Shown here one piece after another: positions 1 to 12,685 of a DNA stretch of 64,000 nucleotides; position 1 is the first letter of the stretch; each line of letters starts with the position of its first letter. The notes under the pieces were generated by a model. That model ran no database searches. It worked only from the letters and a program-made list of their open reading frames with translations, and had not been told where the DNA came from. Origin of the DNA: Massilia endophytica (GTDB taxonomy: Bacteria > Pseudomonadota > Gammaproteobacteria > Burkholderiales > Burkholderiaceae_D); NCBI RefSeq assembly GCF_021165955.1, contig NZ_CP088952.1:4030001-4094000 (forward strand). The letters are read 5' to 3'. The position numbers were made by a program, and so were the translations under genes.

Positions 1-46
1 CGAAGGCGAGGCAGGCGGCGGCGAGCAGATTGCGGCGGAGGGACAT
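1..46 (-). CDS. Start of an exported protein (5' end only)
   Basis: Reading leftward from an ATG at 46-44 gives 15 codons: a short basic start (MSLRRN) and then a run of Leu, Ala and Cys typical of a Sec signal peptide. The gene runs off the window edge, so its product cannot be named. It is divergent from the GST gene, and about 95 bp between them would have to hold both promoters. Only the N-terminal character supports this call. Confidence 0.4.
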   Translation of the reverse strand, partial: MSLRRNLLAAACLAF

Positions 47-141
47 GGTCGGCCTTTCACGATTGTCGGATTCAAAAGCAAGAATCAGAGTGTAGCGAAT
101 TTCACCGGCTGGTCCAATCATCCTTTCGACTGGAGACCTTC

Positions 142-780
142 ATGATTACCGTATACGATTACCTCCCATCGCAGAATGCCTACAAGGTGCGCCTGCTGCT
201 GAACCACCTGGACATGCCCTACCACACCGAGATCGTCAGCATTTTCGAAGGCGAAGGCCAGAAGTCTGGCTTCCTTGCGGTGAACCCGGCTGGCGCAGTA
301 CCCGCGATCCGCCTTGAGGATGGGCGCGTGCTGGCAGAATCGAATGCCATCCTCACCTTCCTCGCGCACGGCACGCGCTACCTGCCCGCCGATGCGTTCG
401 GCCAGGCGAAGGTGCAGCAGTGGATGTCGTTCGAGCAGGACTATGTGGGCGCCATCGCCACGCTGCGGCACTGGACGATGACAGGCAAGGCAGCGCGCCG
501 CCCGCTCACGCTGGTGGAGATGCGCCGCAACGGCAGCCTCAAGGCCCTGTCGATCCTGGACCGCGAGCTGGCCATGCGGCCCTTCATCGCAGGCGAGGAC
601 TACACCATCGCGGACATGTCCCTGTTCGCCTACACCCACCGCGCCGACGAAGCCGGGCTGCCGCTGCAGGACTATCCGAACGTGCAAGCGTGGATCGCCC
701 GCGTGCGCGCCCAGCCGGGCTTCCTGGACGAACACCACCCCTACTCGATCGACCCTCACTCGGCGGGCGAACTGCCCTGA
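142..780 (+). CDS. Glutathione S-transferase family protein
   Basis: A 212-residue protein of normal GST length. The N-terminal thioredoxin-like half (about residues 1-78) has the usual early segment (DYLPSQNAYKVRLLLNHLDM), the cis-Pro turn in GAVPAI and the Glu-Ser pair in LAESNAIL that binds the glutathione gamma-glutamyl group. The helical C-terminal half carries the N-capping motif YTIADMSLFAYTH. Such cytosolic enzymes conjugate or reduce with glutathione, and the substrate cannot be read from sequence. ATG 142 follows a GGAGA-like ribosome site. A long inverted repeat lies just past the stop. It stands alone between two divergent or unrelated genes. Confidence 0.88.
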   Translation: MITVYDYLPSQNAYKVRLLLNHLDMPYHTEIVSIFEGEGQKSGFLAVNPAGAVPAIRLEDGRVLAESNAILTFLAHGTRYLPADAFGQAKVQQWMSFEQDYVGAIATLRHWTMTGKAARRPLTLVEMRRNGSLKALSILDRELAMRPFIAGEDYTIADMSLFAYTHRADEAGLPLQDYPNVQAWIARVRAQPGFLDEHHPYSIDPHSAGELP

Positions 781-1067
781 CCTTGACAGCGATCATCGCC
801 AGCACGGTAGCGCACGAGCACTCTTTGATCTCATCACCTGCGGTCAAAGAATGCTCGAACAACCGCCATTTTCCTAGCCGGTGTGGGGATGTATATTGTG
901 TGCGGGGGTCTGCGGAATGCAATTGCTGGCGGCAATGGCTGAGCGTGGCGCTGACCCCAGGTGGCGGCCCCCGACAGGATATAAATTGTTTGCTTCCGCC
1001 TTAACACTGGCCGCACTTACGCTCGGCTATCTTGCCCACGCTATTGTTGCTCTGTGAAGGATCAATC
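781..1067. other. 287-bp gene-free stretch with one long hairpin
   Basis: No convincing coding frame on either strand. The stretch holds the inverted repeat at 815-857 and, near its right end, the ribosome site of the next small ORF. I see no clear sigma-70 promoter here. Confidence 0.5.
815..857. repeat. Long imperfect inverted repeat downstream of the GST gene
   Basis: The arms CGAGCACTCTTTGA (815-828) and TCAAAGAATGCTCG (844-857) pair over 14 positions with one mismatch around a 15-nt loop. No U-run follows, so this is not a standard Rho-independent terminator. It could be an mRNA 3'-end stabiliser or a two-half-site operator. Confidence 0.55.
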
Positions 1068-1283
1068 ATGGACACCGCAAAGCCACCATCTTCATGCAAG
1101 CCTGTTCGTCGGAAGTCTCTATGGTTTACCACCCTGTCCTCCTCCTTGGCGGGAGGGGTTTCGCTGGGTGTGGCTGTTCTTGCCTTCGATCCAACGGCAG
1201 CCGTCCTTGCGGTCGCCGTCGGTCTGGTCACATCATTGGTGGCTTACGCTGGTCTTATTTGGGTGGAGCGTGACCTGCCCTGA
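1068..1283 (+). CDS. Small two-helix membrane protein, unknown function
   Basis: A 71-residue ORF with ATG 1068 preceded by GAAGG at 1056-1060 with good spacing. After a basic N-terminus (KPVRRK) there are two hydrophobic stretches (about residues 21-40 and 43-64, rich in Ala, Val and Leu) and a charged tail (WVERDLP), so it is probably an inner-membrane hairpin. I do not recognise a family. It ends 2 bp before the stop codon of the convergent dioxygenase gene. Confidence 0.5.
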   Translation: MDTAKPPSSCKPVRRKSLWFTTLSSSLAGGVSLGVAVLAFDPTAAVLAVAVGLVTSLVAYAGLIWVERDLP

Positions 1284-1285
1284 AC

Positions 1286-1978
1286 TCAGGCGGCGTCGTG
1301 GAAGATGATGCCGAGGGTGTGGCGCTGGCCGGAGCGCAGGCGGCTGACGCCGTGGCGCATGTTGACGCGGTAGACGCCGCGCGTGCCGTTCACCGGACGG
1401 TGAAAGACGGGGAAGATCACGCAGTCGCCCTGCTCCAGCGGCACCACCTCCGCGCGCGACTGCATGCGCGGACGCTGCTCGGTCAGCACGAATTCGCCGC
1501 CCTCGAAATCGGCGCCGGGCTGTGACAGCAGGAAGGCGGCCTGCAAGGGAAACACGTGGTCGCCGTACAAGTCCTGGTGCAGGCAGTTGTAGTCGCCCGC
1601 CTTGTATTGCAGCAGCAGCGGCGTGGGACGGGTCTGGCCCGCCGCGTGGCAGCGTTCCAGAAATTCCTCGTGCGTTGCAGGAAACCGCACATCCACCTGC
1701 ATGGCCTCGTACCAGCGGTTGGCGATCTCCGCCAGCGGCGGATACATGCGCTCGCGCAGCCGGGCGATCAGCGGCGGCAGGGGATAGCGGAAGTACTGGT
1801 ATTCGCCGCGTCCGAAGCCATGGCGCTCCATCACCACGCGGCTGCGGTACAGATCCGCGTCAGCATACCCTTCCGCCAGCGCAGCGCACTGCTTCGGCGT
1901 CAGCACGCCGCGCAGCACGGCGCAGCCGAAGGCGTCCAGTTCTTCGGCGATTCGGTCCCAGTCGAACGCCCCGCTCAT
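1286..1978 (-). CDS. 2OG-Fe(II) oxygenase next to ada
   Basis: A 230-residue protein. The iron site of a double-stranded beta-helix 2-oxoglutarate dioxygenase is visible: HQD in NCLHQDLYGDH, a distal His in MRHGVSR, and a following Arg in SGQRHTLGIIFH for 2-oxoglutarate. It resembles the prolyl-hydroxylase-like family often placed beside ada in Burkholderiales. ATG 1978 overlaps the ada stop as ATGA, so the two genes are co-translated. The position suggests a role in alkylation damage, analogous to AlkB, but it is not a canonical AlkB and the substrate is unknown. The extra N-terminal extension available in this frame is antisense-like sequence inside ada and was not used. Confidence 0.85.
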   Translation of the reverse strand: MSGAFDWDRIAEELDAFGCAVLRGVLTPKQCAALAEGYADADLYRSRVVMERHGFGRGEYQYFRYPLPPLIARLRERMYPPLAEIANRWYEAMQVDVRFPATHEEFLERCHAAGQTRPTPLLLQYKAGDYNCLHQDLYGDHVFPLQAAFLLSQPGADFEGGEFVLTEQRPRMQSRAEVVPLEQGDCVIFPVFHRPVNGTRGVYRVNMRHGVSRLRSGQRHTLGIIFHDAA

Positions 1979-3033
1979 TTCGAGCTTTCGCGTTCGAGCA
2001 AGGCCTGCTTGCGCTCGACGCCCCAGCGGTAGCCGGAAATGGAACCGTCGTTGCGCACCACGCGGTGGCAGGGAATCGCCACCGCAATCGCATTGGCGGC
2101 GCAGGCTCCCGCCACGGCGCGCGCGCCCTTCGGGGCGCCGACGATGTCCGCCAGCTCGGCATAGCTCACGGTGCGGCCTGCCGGGATCTCGCGCAGGGCC
2201 TGCCATACGCGCTGCTGGAAGGCGGTGCCGCGCACGTCCAGCGGCAGGTCGAGGCCGATCTCGGGCGCCTCGACGAAGCCGATGACGCGCGCCACCACCT
2301 TGTCGTAGTCCGGATCGGCGCCAATCAGTTCGGCCTTCGGGAAGCGGTCCTGCAGGTCGCGCGCCAGTTCCTCGGGATCGTCGCCCATCAGGATGGCGCA
2401 AATGCCCTTGTCCGTGCTGGCGACCAGGATGGCGCCCAGCGAACACTCCGCAATGGCGAAGCGGATCACCGCCCCGCTGCCGCCCGCGCGGAAGGCGGAC
2501 GGCGTCATGCCCAGCGCCTGCTGCGACTCGGCGTAGAAACGGCCGCTGGAATTGAAGCCCGCCGCATAGATCGCGTCCGTCACGGTGGCTTCCTTGGCCA
2601 GGCGCTGCTGCATGCGCGCCTTGCGCTGCGCGCTGGCGTAGGCCTTGGGCGTAATTCCCGTCACGGACTTGAAGATACGGTGGAAGTGAAAGCGGCTCAT
2701 GCCGCTGGCCTCGGCCAAGCTGGCCAGGTCCGGCTCCGTTTCCGACGCGTCGATCAGGCGGCACATCTCGGCCACCATGGCCGCGTGGCGCTCGGCCAAT
2801 GGCGGCTGGTCCGGCTTGCAGCGCATGCAGGGACGGAAGCCTGCCGCTTCGGCATCGGCCGTCGTGGCATGAAAGGCAACGTTGCCGCGCAGGGCCGGGC
2901 GCGCGCCGCAGGAGGGACGGCAATACACGCCGGTGGTGCGTACCGAATAGTAGAACTGGCCGTCTGCCTCGCGGTCGCGCTGCTGTACGGCGGCCCAGCG
3001 TTCCTCGTCGGTCTGGAAGGTGGCGGTGCTCAT
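1975..3033 (-). CDS. ada: Bifunctional O6-methylguanine methyltransferase / AraC-type activator Ada
   Basis: 352 residues from ATG 3033. With this start the zinc cysteines fall at 38, 42, 69 and 72 (VYCRPSC and PCMRC), the same positions as in E. coli Ada, and GGAG lies just upstream. This is why I reject the in-frame ATG 33 bp further out. The domains run Ada_Zn (about 1-75), AraC helix-turn-helix (about 85-185), ribonuclease-H-like linker, then the methyltransferase with PCHRV (Cys322). Cys38 accepts methyl from phosphotriesters and turns the protein into an activator, and Cys322 repairs O6-methylguanine. It probably activates its own promoter and so the coupled dioxygenase. Confidence 0.96.
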   Translation of the reverse strand: MSTATFQTDEERWAAVQQRDREADGQFYYSVRTTGVYCRPSCGARPALRGNVAFHATTADAEAAGFRPCMRCKPDQPPLAERHAAMVAEMCRLIDASETEPDLASLAEASGMSRFHFHRIFKSVTGITPKAYASAQRKARMQQRLAKEATVTDAIYAAGFNSSGRFYAESQQALGMTPSAFRAGGSGAVIRFAIAECSLGAILVASTDKGICAILMGDDPEELARDLQDRFPKAELIGADPDYDKVVARVIGFVEAPEIGLDLPLDVRGTAFQQRVWQALREIPAGRTVSYAELADIVGAPKGARAVAGACAANAIAVAIPCHRVVRNDGSISGYRWGVERKQALLERESSK

Positions 3034-3107
3034 CTTCTGCTCCAAAATGAATGTCGATGGCTGCATGGTAAGGAGCCAGCCTCCATCCTACACTCCGGCT
3101 CTTGCTT

Positions 3108-3135
3108 TTGAATTCGGTAAAAGCGATGCTAGAAT
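3108..3135 (+). promoter_or_regulatory. Sigma-70-type promoter for the HutC-like regulator
   Basis: TTGAAT (3108-3113), a 16-bp spacer and TAGAAT (3130-3135). The predicted start near 3142 gives a leader of about 20 nt to the TTG start codon. Confidence 0.6.
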
Positions 3136-3162
3136 CGCAAGACCCCGCCCGCGGAGAACGCA

Positions 3163-3882
3163 TTGGACGCAACGCAAGCACAAGACGGCACCCCTATCTT
3201 CCAGCGCATCAAGGACTTCCTGGTCGCGCAGATCGCTGCCGGCCATTGGAAAGAAGGCGATGTGATCCCCTCCGAGCAGGCCCTCGTCAAGCAGTTCGGC
3301 GTGTCGCGCATGACGGTCAACCGCGCCGTGCGCGAACTGACCGCCGAGGCGGTGCTGACGCGGCGCCAGGGCTCCGGCACCTTCGTGGCGCCGCAGAAGT
3401 ACCAGGCCACCCTGCTGGAGATCCGCAGCATCGCCGACGAAGTGCGCGCACGCGGCCATGCCCACCGCAGCCGCCTGCACCTGCTGGAACGCGCCAAGGC
3501 CAACGAGCTGCTGGCCAAGCAGTTCGACCTGCCCTCCGGCCATGCCCTCTACCACTCGGTGCTGGTGCATTACGAGAATGGCGTGCCGATCCAGGTGGAG
3601 GACCGCTGGGTCAACCCGCTGTGCGCACCCGACTACATCGATCAGGACTTCACGCAGCAGACGCCCAACGAATACCTTGTGGCGGCCGCGCCGCTGCAGG
3701 GCGCGAGCTACAGCCTGGAGGCCCTGGCCGCGCCGCGCGACATCGCCGACATGCTGGCAATGGAAGCGCGCCAGCCCTGCCTCGTTCTCAAGCGCCAGAC
3801 CCGTTCTGCCGGCAAGGTGGCCTCGATCGCCACCATGTGGCATCCCGGCCACCGCTACCAGTTCACCGGCACCGTTTCCTGA
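3163..3882 (+). CDS. HutC-subfamily GntR transcriptional regulator
   Basis: 239 residues from a TTG start at 3163, chosen because GGAGAA lies 7 nt upstream and the N-terminus then matches the family. The winged helix-turn-helix (about 12-78) has the GntR signature PSEQALVKQFGVSRMTVNRAV and RRQGSGTFV. The C-terminal UTRA effector domain (about 95-238) has HYENGVPIQVEDRWVNP, typical of HutC. HutC represses histidine utilisation in response to urocanate, but no hut gene is in this window. The next gene starts 11 bp downstream, so it may be co-transcribed with the large kinase. Confidence 0.88.
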   Translation: MDATQAQDGTPIFQRIKDFLVAQIAAGHWKEGDVIPSEQALVKQFGVSRMTVNRAVRELTAEAVLTRRQGSGTFVAPQKYQATLLEIRSIADEVRARGHAHRSRLHLLERAKANELLAKQFDLPSGHALYHSVLVHYENGVPIQVEDRWVNPLCAPDYIDQDFTQQTPNEYLVAAAPLQGASYSLEALAAPRDIADMLAMEARQPCLVLKRQTRSAGKVASIATMWHPGHRYQFTGTVS

Positions 3883-3893
3883 GCCTCCGGCAT

Positions 3894-8510
<4,617 letters not shown>

Positions 8511-8636
8511 GGCGCGGACGCGGTGCTGGAAAATAGGTTATGATTGTTGCATTGAAAGACGCGGTGGCGCCTCCATGTAACGCCCATGGCATGGTGCCAG
8601 GCAACATTAATCCCACCCTCTCGAAGAGGAAACAAG

Positions 8637-8963
8637 ATGAGCGACAATATCAAACACATTACCGACGCATCGTTTGAAGCGGACGTGCTGAAGGCCGACC
8701 GCCCGGTGCTGGTCGATTTCTGGGCCGAATGGTGCGGCCCTTGCAAGAGCATCGCCCCGATCCTGGAAGAAGTGGCCAAGGAATACGATGGCAAGCTGAC
8801 CATCGCCAAGCTGGACGTCGATTCGAACCAGGCCGTGCCGGGCAAATTCGGCATCCGTGGCATTCCGACCCTGATCCTGTTCAAAAATGGTGTTCCTGCG
8901 GCACAAAAAGTGGGCGCCATGGCGAAAGGACAGCTGACCTCTTTTATTGACAGCAATATTTGA
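8637..8963 (+). CDS. trxA: Thioredoxin 1
   Basis: 108 residues with the active site WCGPCK in the normal place and the conserved cis-Pro segment GIPTLILFKNG. This cytosolic dithiol reductant serves ribonucleotide reductase, methionine sulfoxide reductases and others. ATG 8637 follows AGAGGAAAC and gives the usual family length. An ATG 51 bp upstream only adds non-conserved sequence. It is immediately upstream of rho, a common arrangement in proteobacteria. A strong hairpin follows the stop. Confidence 0.97.
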   Translation: MSDNIKHITDASFEADVLKADRPVLVDFWAEWCGPCKSIAPILEEVAKEYDGKLTIAKLDVDSNQAVPGKFGIRGIPTLILFKNGVPAAQKVGAMAKGQLTSFIDSNI

Positions 8964-8971
8964 GTTATATT

Positions 8972-8997
8972 GGCGGTGCTGCGCCCGCAGCACTGCC
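8972..8997 (+). terminator. Strong hairpin after trxA, no U-run
   Basis: The arms GGCGGTGCTGC (8972-8982) and GCAGCACTGCC (8987-8997) form 11 pairs, one of them G-U, around a 4-nt loop, 8 nt after the trxA stop. No T-tract follows, so it may act as a 3'-end stabiliser or a partial terminator before rho. Confidence 0.45.
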
Positions 8998-9101
8998 TGC
9001 CTGGCCGGGGATCGAGGCATCAGCCCTTTCCCTTTTGACAATTAAGTCCACGCAGTTCCCTCCCCTACCTTACTTTCCCATCCCGGGACACTCAAACACC
9101 T

Positions 9102-10364
9102 ATGCATCTATCTGAACTCAAGGCCTTACACGTTTCCGCATTGCTGGAAATGGCCATCGGTCTCGATATCGACAACGCCGCGCGCCTGCGCAAGCAGGAG
9201 CTGATGTTCGCCATCCTGAAGAAGCGCGCCAAATCGGGCGAGCAGATCTTCGGCGACGGCGCCCTCGAAGTGCTGCCTGACGGCTTCGGCTTCCTGCGCT
9301 CGCCGGACGCCAGCTACATGGCCTCCACCGACGATATCTACATCTCCCCTTCCCAGATCCGCCGCTTCAACCTGCACACGGGCGATTCGATCGAGGGCGA
9401 GGTGCGCACCCCGAAGGACGGCGAACGCTATTTCGCCCTGGTGAAGGTAGACAAGGTCAACGGCGAATCGCCGGAGGCCTCGAAGCACCGCATCCTGTTT
9501 GAGAACCTGACGCCGCTGCACCCGCAGGAACCCCTGCGCCTGGAGCGCGAGATGAACGGCGCCGAGAACATCACCGGCCGCATCATCGACCTGATCGCCC
9601 CCATCGGCAAAGGCCAGCGCGGCCTGCTGGTGGCCTCGCCGAAGTCCGGCAAGTCCGTGATGCTGCAGCACATTGCGCACGCCATCACCGCCAACCACCC
9701 CGACGTGACCCTGATCGTGCTGCTGATCGACGAACGTCCGGAAGAGGTGACGGAGATGCAGCGCTCGGTGCGCGGCGAAGTGGTGGCCTCCACCTTCGAC
9801 GAACCGGCCACCCGCCACGTGCAGGTCGCCGAGATGGTGATGGAAAAGGCCAAGCGCCTGGTCGAAATGAAGAAGGACGTGGTGATCCTGCTGGACTCCA
9901 TCACCCGCCTGGCGCGCGCCTACAACACCGTGATCCCGGCCTCGGGCAAGGTGCTGACCGGCGGCGTGGACGCCAACGCCCTGCAGCGTCCGAAGCGCTT
10001 CTTCGGCGCGGCGCGCAACGTGGAAGAAGGCGGCTCGCTGACCATCGTGGCCACGGCGCTGATCGAAACCGGCTCGCGCATGGACGACGTGATCTATGAG
10101 GAATTCAAGGGCACCGGCAATATGGAGGTGCACCTGGAGCGCCGCCTGGCCGAGAAGCGCGTCTACCCGTCGATCAACCTGAACAAGTCCGGCACCCGCC
10201 GCGAGGAGCTGCTGATCAAGCCGGACCAGCTGCAGAAGATCTGGATCCTGCGCAAGCTGCTGTACTCGATGGACGAAATCGAGGCGATGGAGTTCATCCT
10301 CGACAAGATGCGCGCCACGAAGACCAACACCGAGTTCTTCGACATGATGCGCCGCGGCGGCTAA
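9102..10364 (+). CDS. rho: Transcription termination factor Rho
   Basis: 420 residues, the usual proteobacterial length. The N-terminal helical and cold-shock RNA-binding domain includes GFGFLRSPDASYMASTDDIY. The RecA-like motor has Walker A SPKSGKSVML, the Q-loop/R-loop region and LLIDERPEEVTEM. The hexameric RNA helicase ends transcription at C-rich untranslated RNA. The 138-bp leader between trxA and rho is C-rich and includes a TTGACA at 9035-9040. Rho genes are often autoregulated through such leaders, which I infer but cannot show here. A Rho-independent terminator follows. Confidence 0.98.
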   Translation: MHLSELKALHVSALLEMAIGLDIDNAARLRKQELMFAILKKRAKSGEQIFGDGALEVLPDGFGFLRSPDASYMASTDDIYISPSQIRRFNLHTGDSIEGEVRTPKDGERYFALVKVDKVNGESPEASKHRILFENLTPLHPQEPLRLEREMNGAENITGRIIDLIAPIGKGQRGLLVASPKSGKSVMLQHIAHAITANHPDVTLIVLLIDERPEEVTEMQRSVRGEVVASTFDEPATRHVQVAEMVMEKAKRLVEMKKDVVILLDSITRLARAYNTVIPASGKVLTGGVDANALQRPKRFFGAARNVEEGGSLTIVATALIETGSRMDDVIYEEFKGTGNMEVHLERRLAEKRVYPSINLNKSGTRREELLIKPDQLQKIWILRKLLYSMDEIEAMEFILDKMRATKTNTEFFDMMRRGG

Positions 10365-10382
10365 GAACAGCCACCGCAACAG

Positions 10383-10409
10383 GCCTCCGCTTCGCGGGGG
10401 CTTTTTTTT
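10383..10409 (+). terminator. Rho-independent terminator of rho
   Basis: GCCTCCG (10383-10389) pairs with CGGGGGC (10395-10401) across a CTTCG loop and is followed by eight T residues (10402-10409). Confidence 0.9.
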
Positions 10410-10518
10410 GTGCTAAACTAGTCGGCTGTTTAAACCCTGGCAAGTGATCAGCAATCGGGTCGAGAAGCAATATGGACCGCCGAAGTGCTGTTTGGCTACC
10501 AAACTTTGAGAGAAACGC

Positions 10519-10788
10519 ATGAAAGCTGATACCCATCCAGAATACCGCGAAGTCCTGTTCCACGACCTGTCCTGCGACTTCAAGTTCCTGACCCGTTCCA
10601 CGATCCAGACCCGTGAATCCGCCACCTACGAAGGCAAGGAATACCCGCTGGTGAAGATCGAGGTTTCCTCGGAATCCCACCCCTTCTTTACTGGCCAGCA
10701 CAAGATCGTCGACACCGCCGGCCGCGTGGAAAAATTCCGCCAGAAGTTCGGCAAAGTCGGTTCCAAGACCGCCGTCGCTGCAGGCTAA
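10519..10788 (+). CDS. rpmE2: 50S ribosomal protein L31 type B
   Basis: 89 residues beginning MKADTHPEYREVLFHDLSCDFKFLTRSTI, the standard start of the type-B (zinc-free) L31. The four-cysteine zinc site of type A is absent: only one Cys remains. Type-B L31 replaces the zinc form when zinc is scarce in many bacteria. No Zur-box-like palindrome was recognised in the 109 bp upstream. It is transcribed alone, between two strong terminators. Confidence 0.95.
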   Translation: MKADTHPEYREVLFHDLSCDFKFLTRSTIQTRESATYEGKEYPLVKIEVSSESHPFFTGQHKIVDTAGRVEKFRQKFGKVGSKTAVAAG

Positions 10789-10802
10789 TCAGCCCGGCCA
10801 CG

Positions 10803-10833
10803 AAAAAAAGGCAGCTGCGGCTGCCTTTTTTTA
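10803..10833. terminator. Rho-independent terminator of rpmE2 (possibly bidirectional)
   Basis: GGCAGC (10810-10815) pairs with GCTGCC (10820-10825) around TGCG, with seven T residues downstream and a run of seven A residues upstream, so it could work in both directions. Confidence 0.9.
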
Positions 10834-10880
10834 TTGTTTTGCCTGATACTCCCAGTTTCCAATAATAAGCATTCCTCCGC

Positions 10881-12593
10881 ATGAAGCCTGTCCGTCTTCC
10901 CGCCGCCGCCGTTCTCGCCCTGCCGCGCTGGGCCCTGTTTGCCCTGGGCCTGCTTTACATCCTGCCGGGCCTGATCGGACGCGAACCCTGGAAGAACGAC
11001 GACGCCGCCAGCTTCGGCATCATGTGGACCATGGCGCACGGCAGCTGGCAGGACTGGCTCTGGCCCAATATCGCCGGGCTCTCCGCCCCCGAGGAAGGCC
11101 CGCTCGCCTTCTGGTTCGGCGCCCTGTGCATCAAGCTCTTCGGCTGGCTGACGGGCGACGTGATGGCCAGCCACCTCTCGGCCGTGGCCGTCTTCCTGCT
11201 GGGCGCCCTGTCCCTCTGGTACACCACTTTCGCCCTGGGCCGCCGTCCCGAAGCCCAGCCCCTGCGCCTGGCCTTCGGCGGCCAGCCCGAGCCGGACGAC
11301 TTCGGCCGCACCCTGGCCGACGCCGCCCTGCTGATCTATCTCGGCTGCATGGGCCTGCTGGCCCACAGCCACGAGACCACCTCCGAGTCCCTGCTCACTT
11401 CCCTGCTCGCCCTCAGCCTGTACCGCTCCGTGCGCTACATGGAGAAGCCCTCCCTGCGCAATGCCGCCCTGATCGGCCTGGCGCTCGGCCTCATGGTCCT
11501 CACGCGCGGCTGGGTCGCCCCCCTTGCCCTGCTGGCCGCCCTCTTCATCTGCAGCCGCTTCCTCGCCCTGCCCGCCGCGCGCACCCTGCGCGAGCTGGCC
11601 GTGACCTTGGCGGCAGCCCTGGCCCTGGCCCTGGTGTGGCTGCTGCCCGCCTGGCTGCTCCAGCCCTACGGCCAGCCTCCCCTGGCGGCCTGGTGGGCCT
11701 GGAACCTGGCCCAGCTTTCCTGGCCGGGCGCCCAGTCCCTGTCCACCTTCCTGAAGGATGGCGTGTGGTTCTTCTGGCCTGCCTGGCCCTTCGCCCTGTG
11801 GGCCGTGTGGGCCTGGCGCCGCCAGAGCAACCTGCTGCACATCGTGGTGCCCACCACCTTCGTGGCCATGGCCAGCCTGCTGCTCCTGCTGCACCCGGCG
11901 CCCGAACACGCCCAGCTCCTGCTGCTGGTGCCGCCCCTGGCCATCATGGCCGCCTTCGGCCTGCTGACGGTGCAGCGCGGCGCCATCAACGCCATCGACT
12001 GGTTCTCCGTCATGGTGCTGACCCTGGGTGCGGCCGTGCTGTGGGTGTTCTGGTATGCCCAGCTGACCGGCTGGCCGAAGCAGCCCGCGCGCAACGTGCT
12101 CAAGCTCATTCCCGGCTATGTGCCGGAGTTCCACTGGCTGGCCTTCCTCGTGGCGCTGTTCGCCACCGTGGGCTGGTTCCTGCTGGTGCACTGGCGCGTA
12201 TCGCGCCGCCCCTCCGTGCTGTGGCGCGCCGTGGTGCTTTCCTCGGGCGGGGTGATCCTGATCTGGATTCTGCTCATGACGTTGTTCCTGCCCAACATCA
12301 ACTACAGCAAGAGCTATGCGGCGGTGGCGCACCAGATTGCGGCTGCCGTGCCCGCCGATGCGCGCTGCATCGCCAGCAATGCGGGGCCCGCCCAGCGCGC
12401 CTCCTTCGCCTTCTACGGCAAGCTGCGCTTCGACGGCGTGCGGCCCGGCCACTGCGATCTGTTGCTTCTGCAAGACAGTACCCGGGGCGGCGCTGGTGCG
12501 GCGCATCCCGGCCCTCAGTGGACCCTGCTGTGGGAGGGGCGGCGCGCATCCGACCGCAACGAGCGTTTCCGTCTTTTCCGCCGCGCACCATAA
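10881..12593 (+). CDS. ArnT-like membrane glycosyltransferase (GT83/PMT family)
   Basis: 570 residues with about 11-13 hydrophobic helices. The first periplasmic loop has the acidic pair in REPWKNDDAASFG, where the family keeps its catalytic Asp/Glu residues, and HSHETTSESLL lies in the next loop. Members use an undecaprenyl- or dolichyl-linked sugar to modify lipid A or proteins at the outer face of the inner membrane. It is distinct from true ArnT in detail and no other arn gene is nearby, so the donor and acceptor are unknown. It stands alone between the rpmE2 terminator and a new promoter. Confidence 0.82.
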   Translation: MKPVRLPAAAVLALPRWALFALGLLYILPGLIGREPWKNDDAASFGIMWTMAHGSWQDWLWPNIAGLSAPEEGPLAFWFGALCIKLFGWLTGDVMASHLSAVAVFLLGALSLWYTTFALGRRPEAQPLRLAFGGQPEPDDFGRTLADAALLIYLGCMGLLAHSHETTSESLLTSLLALSLYRSVRYMEKPSLRNAALIGLALGLMVLTRGWVAPLALLAALFICSRFLALPAARTLRELAVTLAAALALALVWLLPAWLLQPYGQPPLAAWWAWNLAQLSWPGAQSLSTFLKDGVWFFWPAWPFALWAVWAWRRQSNLLHIVVPTTFVAMASLLLLLHPAPEHAQLLLLVPPLAIMAAFGLLTVQRGAINAIDWFSVMVLTLGAAVLWVFWYAQLTGWPKQPARNVLKLIPGYVPEFHWLAFLVALFATVGWFLLVHWRVSRRPSVLWRAVVLSSGGVILIWILLMTLFLPNINYSKSYAAVAHQIAAAVPADARCIASNAGPAQRASFAFYGKLRFDGVRPGHCDLLLLQDSTRGGAGAAHPGPQWTLLWEGRRASDRNERFRLFRRAP

Positions 12594-12611
12594 GACCTTG
12601 CCGCTCTGACA

Positions 12612-12641
12612 TTGCTGAGCCCGACAGGGTACTGTTATGCT
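12612..12641 (+). promoter_or_regulatory. Sigma-70-type promoter for the solute-binding gene
   Basis: TTGCTG (12612-12617), an 18-bp spacer and TATGCT (12636-12641), 44 bp before the start codon of the next gene. Confidence 0.45.
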
Positions 12642-12685
12642 AGTTTCAACCGGCGGGATCAGCTGGCGTAATCGTAGAGGACGGG

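Noticed and set aside
3034..3066. Upstream ATG for ada giving 11 more residues
   Set aside because: With the inner ATG the zinc cysteines take positions 38, 42, 69 and 72 as in E. coli Ada, and GGAG precedes it.
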